NCBI GenBank assembly: GCA_947629875.1
Contig: CANRFK010000037.1
Coordinates: forward strand, 1-11,354
Direction: 5' to 3'
DNA from: an uncultured Clostridia bacterium
Lineage (GTDB): Bacteria; Bacillota; Clostridia; Christensenellales; Borkfalkiaceae
Length of the DNA stretch: 11,354 bases
Positions 6,373 to 11,354 of the stretch are shown piece after piece. A program made the position numbers and the translations under genes. The notes under the pieces were generated by a model. The model was given only the letters and a program-made list of their open reading frames with translations, was not told the DNA's origin and ran no database searches. Each line of letters begins with the position of its first letter. Position 1 is the first letter of the stretch.

Positions 6373-6405
6373 ACCCCCCTTCCCTCCTCCCAAGGATGGG
6401 GCAAG
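6373..6405. repeat. Imperfect second copy of the 6200-6233 unit
   Basis: A C run, then CCTCCTCCCAAGGATGGGGC and AAG, parallel to 6200-6233 with small changes; the stem is imperfect here. It sits six bases beyond the csp terminator, as copy A sits beyond the ilvC terminator. Confidence 0.5.
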
Positions 6406-6410
6406 TAAGG

Positions 6411-6437
6411 AAAAAACGCGCCGAAGCGCGTTTTTTT
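6411..6437 (-). terminator. Terminator of csp, usable from both strands
   Basis: AAAAAACGCGC-CGAA-GCGCGTTTTTT. On the minus strand the stem CGCGC is closed by a TTCG tetraloop and followed by six T, 19 bases after the csp stop. On the plus strand it also ends in seven T, so it can stop readthrough from spoVG. Confidence 0.88.
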
Positions 6438-6455
6438 GTTCGCTTATGTTCCCTC

Positions 6456-6668
6456 TTATGAAAGGGGCACAACGTTGACGGCGCGGAGCTTGCCGCTGTC
6501 CTTGGGATCGGGTTCCGTTTCGAACGTGACCTTCTGGCCTTCCTTCAGCGTGCGGAAACCTTCCGTCTGGATCGCGGAGAAATGCACAAACACATCGTCG
6601 CCGCCTTCGTCGTTGGAGATGAAGCCATACCCTTTACCGTCATTGAACCACTTGACTGTTCCGTTCAC
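6456..6668 (-). CDS. Cold-shock domain protein (CspA/CspB type)
   Basis: A single cold-shock domain that by family binds single-stranded RNA and DNA and acts as an RNA chaperone. Seen in 70 residues: MNGTVKWFNDGKGYGFIS, containing RNP1 (KGYGFI, 12-17), and RNP2 VFVHF (26-30), with the usual end at VNVVPL. Length is normal. The start is GTG at 6668, supported by a perfect ribosome site AGGAGGT (6675-6681) six bases upstream and by the family N-terminus. It is monocistronic, with a consensus promoter and its own terminator. Which numbered csp paralogue it is cannot be told, so no symbol is given. Confidence 0.96.
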   Translation of the reverse strand: MNGTVKWFNDGKGYGFISNDEGGDDVFVHFSAIQTEGFRTLKEGQKVTFETEPDPKDSGKLRAVNVVPLS

Positions 6669-6694
6669 AATATTACCTCCTGTTTGCCGACAAA

Positions 6695-6711
6695 ATGTGA
6701 AATATTCACAT
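6695..6711. promoter_or_regulatory. Palindrome in the csp leader
   Basis: ATGTGAA-ATA-TTCACAT: perfect 7-bp arms around 3 bases. It lies just after the predicted transcription start (about 6722) and before the ribosome site (6675-6681). It could be an operator for a dimeric repressor or a small leader hairpin. Confidence 0.5.
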
Positions 6712-6728
6712 CATTGACACTGCCTAAT

Positions 6729-6757
6729 ATTATATCAGCGGTTTGGCGCGTTGTCAA
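6729..6757 (-). promoter_or_regulatory. Perfect consensus promoter of csp
   Basis: Minus strand: -35 TTGACA (6752-6757), exactly 17 bases, -10 TATAAT (6729-6734). All 12 positions match the housekeeping consensus, and AT-rich DNA lies directly upstream, as in an UP element. This predicts very strong expression. Confidence 0.93.
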
Positions 6758-6780
6758 TAGCAAATTTGAAAATATTTTGC

Positions 6781-8589
6781 TCATTTTCGCAAATATTTTT
6801 CAAGAAGCGCCACGCTCGTTGCGGTGAAGCGTTCAAGCTCCTCCGGGGTGAGCTGCCGATAGTTCATGAGCGCCGTGTAGTAGATCTGCTCTGCCGCCGT
6901 CTTTTGCGCCTCTTCCTCCGCGCCGCGCAGTGCCTCGACCGCCGCACACGCCGTGTTGACGACGAGCGTCACTTCGGCGGGCGTCTCCCCCATCCTGTAA
7001 AACTCGTTCATCTCGGACATTCTGCGCATGAACTCGGAGACGTTGACGACGGCGGGCACCGATGTGTTTTTGAGCTTCTCCGTCTTGACCTTCGCCTTGT
7101 CGCCGATCGCCTTTGTAAAGATCTCCGCAAGTTCCTTGTCCTCTTCGCCGCCTGCTTTGAGGGCTTCGGCAATGTCGGCGTCGATGCGCAAAAAGCGCAC
7201 TTGGGTGGGATTTTTGTACTCGATGTAGCTGATGAAGTGCGGGTCGATGAAGGTATCGCAGACGATGGCGTCCAGCCCCGCCTCCTTGAACATGGAGATG
7301 TATTGCGCCTGCTTGCTCTCGTCGGAGACGTAGTAGACCGCCTGCGGCTCCTTCCCCTCTTTGGCATCTGCCTCGGAGACCGCCTCGCCGAAGTAGCCCG
7401 TTAAGGGACGGTATTCCCCATTCAAATTTTTGTAGATGATGACGTCCTTGATCTTGTTGTAGAAGTCGTCGTTCTTGATGCAGCCGAACTTGACGAAGGT
7501 GGCAATATCCGACCAGCAGGCCTCGTATTTCTCCTTGTCGTCCTTGTAGAGGGCGATGAGCTTATCGGCGACCTTCTTGGTGATGTGCTTTGCGATCTTC
7601 TGCACCTCGCTGTCGTTTTGCAGGAAGGAACGGGAGACATTGAGCGGGATATCGGGACAGTCGATGACGCCGTTCAGGAGCATCAGAAATTCGGGAATGA
7701 CCTCTTTGATGTTGTCGGCGATGTACACGCGGTTGCAGTACAGTTTGACCTGCCCGCGCTCGAGCTCGACCTGCTTTCTCACCTTGGGGAAGTAGAGAAT
7801 GCCTTTGAGGCGGAAGGGATATTCCATGTTGAGGTGGATCCAGAAGAGCGGCTCGTTGAAGTCCGAGAAGGTCTCGCGGTAGAAGGTCTTGTATTCCTCC
7901 TCTGTGCAGTCCTTGGGCTGCTTGTCGTACAGGGGCTCGGTGGTGTTGACGGGCTTGTTCTCTTCCCCCTCTTTGGCGTTTAGGTAGATGGGGTACGGCA
8001 TGAAGGCGCAGTATTTGTGAAGAAGGGTGCGGATGGTTGCTTCCTTTAAGAACTCCTTCTCCTCGGGCGCGATGTGCATGACTATTTTGGTGCCGCGGGC
8101 GGGCTTTTCGCAGTCGCCGATGGTGTAAGTGCTGTTACCGTCGGACTCCCAATGCACGGCGGGAGCATCCTCGCGGTAGGACTTCGTGAAGATCTCGATG
8201 TTCTCGGAGACCATGTAGGCCGAGTAGAAGCCGAGGCCGAAGTGCCCGATGATACCGTCGCCGTTCGCCTTTTCGTACTTGGCGACAAAGTCGGCGGCGC
8301 CCGAGAAGGCGATCTGGGTGATGTACTTCTCCACCTCCTCTTCCGTCATGCCGACGCCGTTGTCCTCCACCGTGAGCGTGCCGGCCTTTTCATCGGTGCG
8401 CACGTCGACGCGGTAGTTTTCTTCGGCCACCGCTTCGCCGAGGCCGACGAGTTTTTGATGCTTGGTGATGGCGTCGACGGCGTTGGCGACGATCTCGCGG
8501 AGGAAGATGTCCTTCTCCGAATACAGCCATTTTTTGATGATCGGCATCATGTTTTCGCTTGAAATTTTGATGTTGCCCTGTTTTTCCAT
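6781..8589 (-). CDS. htpG: Molecular chaperone HtpG (bacterial Hsp90)
   Basis: By family, a dimeric ATP-dependent chaperone of the cytoplasm that remodels client proteins. Seen in 602 residues: N-terminal GHKL ATPase domain with REIVANAVDAI (E32, N36, D39), DNGVGM (76-81), the lid glycine motif GHFGLGFYS (115-123) and RGTKIVMHI (165-173). The middle domain contains IPLNVSRSFLQ (314-324), with R320 at the position of the ATP-contacting arginine. The C-terminal dimerisation part ends near LEKYLRK. Slightly shorter than E. coli HtpG, normal for the family. The ATG at 8589 has GAGGAG seven bases upstream. The stop lies in an AT-rich imperfect inverted repeat (6766-6803). No CIRCE element and no convincing promoter were found in the 90 bases upstream; TATATT near 8620 is a weak -10 candidate right after the preceding terminator. 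Confidence 0.97.
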   Translation of the reverse strand: MEKQGNIKISSENMMPIIKKWLYSEKDIFLREIVANAVDAITKHQKLVGLGEAVAEENYRVDVRTDEKAGTLTVEDNGVGMTEEEVEKYITQIAFSGAADFVAKYEKANGDGIIGHFGLGFYSAYMVSENIEIFTKSYREDAPAVHWESDGNSTYTIGDCEKPARGTKIVMHIAPEEKEFLKEATIRTLLHKYCAFMPYPIYLNAKEGEENKPVNTTEPLYDKQPKDCTEEEYKTFYRETFSDFNEPLFWIHLNMEYPFRLKGILYFPKVRKQVELERGQVKLYCNRVYIADNIKEVIPEFLMLLNGVIDCPDIPLNVSRSFLQNDSEVQKIAKHITKKVADKLIALYKDDKEKYEACWSDIATFVKFGCIKNDDFYNKIKDVIIYKNLNGEYRPLTGYFGEAVSEADAKEGKEPQAVYYVSDESKQAQYISMFKEAGLDAIVCDTFIDPHFISYIEYKNPTQVRFLRIDADIAEALKAGGEEDKELAEIFTKAIGDKAKVKTEKLKNTSVPAVVNVSEFMRRMSEMNEFYRMGETPAEVTLVVNTACAAVEALRGAEEEAQKTAAEQIYYTALMNYRQLTPEELERFTATSVALLEKYLRK

Positions 8590-8630
8590 ATTGTTGCTCC
8601 TCGCTTTGTTCGTTCACATAAATATAAACA

Positions 8631-8658
8631 AAAAAATCCGTCGCAAAACGGATTTTTT
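8631..8658 (-). terminator. Terminator of the plsC-ispH-rpsA unit
   Basis: AAAAAATCCGT / ACGGATTTTTT with a 6-base loop. On the minus strand the stem runs into seven T then GTTT. It lies 21 bases after the fusion gene stop and before htpG. Confidence 0.87.
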
Positions 8659-8679
8659 CGGTGAATTTGAATGATTTCT

Positions 8680-11019
8680 TTACTTCTCTTCGTCGCTGCC
8701 GATGAGCTCGGAGATGGAGGCGCCGCTGTAACCTTCGTCCTTCCACTCTCTGTACTCCTCGTCCTCGGCGGGTTCCGCATTGCGGCGGCCGCCCTTGCGG
8801 CGCGCCTGCTTGCCGCCCTCTTCCTTCTCGTGACGGGGCTCGCGCGGCTCATACTCGGGACGGGGTTGAAGCGCCTTGATGGAGAGCGTGATCCTTCTGC
8901 CCGCGGGATCGAACTTCATGATCTGCGCATCGACCTCTTCGCCGATGGTGAGCGCGGAAGTGGGATTTTCCAGCCATTCGTGCGTGATCTGCGAGATGTG
9001 CACGAGACCGTCGATGCCCTTTTCAAGTTCGACGAACGCGCCGAAGGGAACGATGCGGACGACCTTGCCGTGCACAACGTCGCCCTCCGCATACTTTTCG
9101 GCGGCGAGATCCCAAGGCTGGGGCTGCAACTGCTTGTATCCGATGGAGACCTTCTTATTGTTGAGGTCGATCTTGAGCACTTTGAACTCGTAGCGCTTGC
9201 CGATCTCGAGAACGTCGGTGACCTGCTTGACGCCCGTCCAAGAAAGATCGGAGATGTGAGCGAGGCAATCGAACCCGTTCACCGAGACGAAGGCGCCGAA
9301 ACTCGTGACGCGCTCCACCTTGCCCTCGACGATGTCGTCGACGTGGATGGACTCGAAGAATGCGGCTTCGCGGGCTGCCTTCTGCGCTTCCTTCTCCGCG
9401 CGCTCCGCTTCGATGATGGCGCGCTGGGAGGCGATGATCTCCTTCCTGCCCGTTCTGCGGATATCTTCGGGCTTCTGCACTTTGAGGCGAAGTTTTTTGC
9501 CGACGTATTTATCGAGTTCCTTCACGTAGCCCGAACGAATCTCCCTCGCGGGAATGAACACGGGATAGGTGCCGAACTCTGCGGTGAGGCCGCCCTTGTT
9601 GAAGCCCGTGCAGGTGACGGAAAATTCTTTGCCGCTCTCGATCTCCGCAAGGAGCGCTTCCTCTTCTTTGAGCTTCCTTATTTGCTTTTCGGAGAGGCGA
9701 ACCTTGGGCGTCGTCTCTACGACGATGACTTCGATCTCCTCACCGATGCGCTTTGCGTAATCGGCGCGCTTGAACTCTTCGCAGTCGAGATCTTCCTTCG
9801 CTACGGCGATATCCGTCTTTTCGGAACCGCTCACGATGATCCCTTCGTCGGTCGCGCTGACGATGGTCACTTTGATGACTTGATTTTTCTTGTATCTCTT
9901 GCTGCCGTCCATTTCCGCAAGCGCCTTCTCCATGGGAGACTGCTCCTTGGCGGGAACGGGCTCGGGGACGGGCGCCTCGGGCGCCTCCTCCACAGGCTCG
10001 GAAGCAGGCGCTTCGGCCTCCTCTACGGGCTCGGGTGCGGGTTCGGGTGCGGGCTCTTCCGCCGTTTCCGCTACGGGTTCGGCGGGCTCGGGCGCGGGAG
10101 CCGCCGGCTCCTCGGCCTTGACCTCTTCCGCGACCACTTCGGCCGCCTGCGTCTCTTCGGTGACTTCTTCCGTCACTTGTACTTCCGCGTTGTTTTCTTC
10201 CATCTTACAGAGAACCTCCTGAGTCTGCCAATCGGGAGTGCTCGCTCCCGCTATGACGCCGACCCTTTCAAAATTTTTGACTTCTTCATATTTGAAATCG
10301 CTCGCTGTGACCACGCGGATGACCCGCTTGTGCCGCGCCGACGCGATCTCGCAAAGTTTTTCCGTGTTGCTGCTGTTCGCCCCGCCGATGACGATGACCG
10401 CATCGCACAGTTCGGACAGACGCTCGGCTTCCCTTTGCCTACAAATAGTAGTATAACAAATTGTCTTGAAAATCTCAACTGTTTTGGGGCCAACTTTTTG
10501 AAGATTTTGGACAATTTTGCAAAATCTTTGCTCCGAAAAGGTCGTTTGGGAGACCAAAACGACATTTTCACCCGCAAAACAGGAGAGATCGTCGGCCTCG
10601 GAGCCGATCACGCGGGCGCGCCCTTCGCACCAGCCGACGAGCCCCGCGACCTCGGGATGATCCTTGTGACCCGCGATGACGACGGTCTTCCCCGCAGCAT
10701 ACGCCGCGGCGACGATGCGCTGGGTGCGCGCGACAAAGGAACAGGTACAGTCGATGACGCGGATGCCCCGCTTTTCGCAGACTTCGTAAATGCCCTTCCC
10801 CACGCCATGCGAACGGATGAGAAGATTGGCTCCCGCGGGGACTTCTTCCAAAGAGGACACCGTGGGAATGCCGCGCGCGGAGATGCTTTTGACGACATCC
10901 TCGTTGTGGATGAGCTCGCCGAGCACGTAGGTATTTTCGGGCGGAACGGAGAGCGCGGTATCCACCGCACGGCGGACGCCGCGGCAAAATCCGCAGTTGT
11001 GGGCTACGATGACTTGCAC
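8680..11019 (-). CDS. ispH-rpsA: Fusion of IspH (HMBPP reductase) and ribosomal protein S1-type RNA-binding protein
   Basis: 779 residues. Part 1 (1-273) is IspH, which reduces HMBPP to IPP and DMAPP in the last MEP-pathway step: iron-sulfur cysteines C12 (GFCRGV), C93 and C188 (TIC), with H38, H71, H121 and E123 (HPEV), SSN (216-218) and S260, so the active site looks complete. A Pro/Glu/Ala linker (about 283-365) follows. Part 2 has four S1 domains (about 377-443 degenerate, 465-532, 562-630, 646-717); the last two are canonical (VTSFGAFV, VPFGAFVELEKGIDGLVHIS). The tail is basic then acidic. This fusion is known from Clostridia. The start is GTG at 11019, directly after the plsC stop (TAAGTG), with GAGG inside the plsC end, so translation is probably coupled. 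An internal ribosome site and ATG at 10203 could give free S1. Confidence 0.96.
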   Translation of the reverse strand: MQVIVAHNCGFCRGVRRAVDTALSVPPENTYVLGELIHNEDVVKSISARGIPTVSSLEEVPAGANLLIRSHGVGKGIYEVCEKRGIRVIDCTCSFVARTQRIVAAAYAAGKTVVIAGHKDHPEVAGLVGWCEGRARVIGSEADDLSCFAGENVVLVSQTTFSEQRFCKIVQNLQKVGPKTVEIFKTICYTTICRQREAERLSELCDAVIVIGGANSSNTEKLCEIASARHKRVIRVVTASDFKYEEVKNFERVGVIAGASTPDWQTQEVLCKMEENNAEVQVTEEVTEETQAAEVVAEEVKAEEPAAPAPEPAEPVAETAEEPAPEPAPEPVEEAEAPASEPVEEAPEAPVPEPVPAKEQSPMEKALAEMDGSKRYKKNQVIKVTIVSATDEGIIVSGSEKTDIAVAKEDLDCEEFKRADYAKRIGEEIEVIVVETTPKVRLSEKQIRKLKEEEALLAEIESGKEFSVTCTGFNKGGLTAEFGTYPVFIPAREIRSGYVKELDKYVGKKLRLKVQKPEDIRRTGRKEIIASQRAIIEAERAEKEAQKAAREAAFFESIHVDDIVEGKVERVTSFGAFVSVNGFDCLAHISDLSWTGVKQVTDVLEIGKRYEFKVLKIDLNNKKVSIGYKQLQPQPWDLAAEKYAEGDVVHGKVVRIVPFGAFVELEKGIDGLVHISQITHEWLENPTSALTIGEEVDAQIMKFDPAGRRITLSIKALQPRPEYEPREPRHEKEEGGKQARRKGGRRNAEPAEDEEYREWKDEGYSGASISELIGSDEEK
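10201..10220 (-). promoter_or_regulatory. Internal Shine-Dalgarno and ATG at the IspH/S1 boundary
   Basis: Minus strand: AGGAGG (10215-10220), extending to AGGAGGTT, then 11 bases to an in-frame ATG at 10203. It falls at residue 273, at the natural end of IspH (STPDWQTQEVLCK) and at the beginning of the acidic linker (MEENNAE). Initiation here would make a 507-residue S1 protein. Spacing is slightly longer than ideal; use is inferred. Confidence 0.5.
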
Positions 11020-11354
11020 TTATTTTTTCCTCTTCTTCCCCTTCTTCGCCCTCTTTGCGGCACGGTATTCTTCCCGCATCTCATAGAGGCGGTTTTTGAG
11101 CTTTTCATCCGCCGCGTCGTACTCCTCCGCGGTGAGCTTGCGGTCGTAATACTCCGTGAGCTCCATGGGCTCCCCGAACACGACATGCGTGAGGCGGAAC
11201 GGCTTGGGACGCTCGCAGATGACGAACGGGATGACGGGCGTCTTTGTCTTGATGGACATGAGCGCCGCGCCGCCGTGGAAGGGCAAAAATTCTTCGTCAG
11301 ACTTCTTGTTGCGCGTGCCCTCTGGGAACATGGAGATCTTCTCCCCGTTTTTGA
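11020..11354 (-). CDS. plsC: 1-acyl-sn-glycerol-3-phosphate acyltransferase, C-terminal part, cut by window edge
   Basis: By family, acylates lysophosphatidic acid at position 2 to make phosphatidic acid for membrane lipids. Only the last 110 residues are visible. The block MFPEGTRNK (codons just left of 11331) is the conserved PlsC motif III, and the reading frame is open through the right edge, so the ATG at 11331 is internal and not the start. VIPFVI and VVFGEPM follow in the usual order. The protein ends in a strongly basic tail (KRAKKGKKRKK), possibly helping contact with acidic membranes. The stop TAA abuts the GTG of ispH-rpsA, which marks a shared transcript. The NHX4D motif lies outside the window, so activity cannot be judged. 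Confidence 0.88.
   Translation of the reverse strand, partial: KNGEKISMFPEGTRNKKSDEEFLPFHGGAALMSIKTKTPVIPFVICERPKPFRLTHVVFGEPMELTEYYDRKLTAEEYDAADEKLKNRLYEMREEYRAAKRAKKGKKRKK

Noticed and set aside
6101..6410. A possible CRISPR array in the repeat-rich spacer
   Set aside because: Repeats are few, unequal and unevenly spaced, with no constant repeat-spacer period and no cas genes in the window.
6751..7404. Plus-strand frames opposite htpG (6751-7404, 7585-7983, 8074-8562)
   Set aside because: Shadows of htpG in other frames, with no ribosome sites or domains.
8590..8630. A heat-shock operator (CIRCE) before htpG
   Set aside because: No TTAGCACTC-type inverted repeat is present in the short upstream region.
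9890..10222. A plus-strand Ser/Gly/Ala-rich frame resembling a repeat surface protein
   Set aside because: It is the antisense of the Pro/Glu/Ala linker of the ispH-rpsA fusion.

Overview
The window reads as an ordinary chromosomal segment of a Firmicutes bacterium, most likely an uncultured gut-type Clostridia. This is inferred from three things: an IspH-ribosomal S1 fusion gene of the kind known from Clostridia, placed behind a plsC gene; SpoVG; and a glgB-glgC pair. Strong GGAGG ribosome sites and near-consensus housekeeping promoters fit the same picture. Coding DNA is GC-rich while the promoter regions are AT-rich. No phage, transposase, CRISPR, rRNA or tRNA genes were seen.

Layout from left to right; all genes are on the minus strand except spoVG. 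(1) 1-2542: a glycogen operon, promoter-glgB-glgC, with glgC running off the left edge. (2) 2543-3136: a gene-free spacer with a very long terminator-like hairpin, a 25-bp tandem duplication and one copy of a dispersed palindromic repeat, ending in the ilvC terminator. (3) 3137-4244: monocistronic ilvC with a near-consensus promoter and no room for a T-box leader. (4) 4320-5660: murC, divergent across an AT-rich spacer from spoVG (5795-6070, plus strand). (5) 6075-6437: a convergent spacer bounded by two good terminators (spoVG and csp) and packed with short palindromic repeats related to those in spacer 2. (6) 6456-6757: a small cold-shock protein gene with a GTG start, a perfect consensus promoter and a palindrome in its leader. 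(7) 6781-8589: htpG, the bacterial Hsp90. (8) 8631-11354: plsC (3' end only), then the ispH-rpsA fusion, which starts immediately after the plsC stop, then a terminator.

Functionally the window combines carbon storage (glgB, glgC), branched-chain amino acid synthesis (ilvC), cell wall precursor synthesis (murC), a global RNA/DNA-binding regulator (spoVG), protein and RNA chaperones (htpG, csp), isoprenoid precursor synthesis and translation (ispH-rpsA), and phospholipid synthesis (plsC). I find no convincing new multi-gene system. The observations most worth following are a perfect Shine-Dalgarno plus ATG inside the ispH-rpsA fusion, exactly at the domain boundary, which could yield free S1 protein; the shared repeat families in the two spacers, placed next to terminators; an orphan long hairpin with a T tract; and the palindrome in the csp leader.
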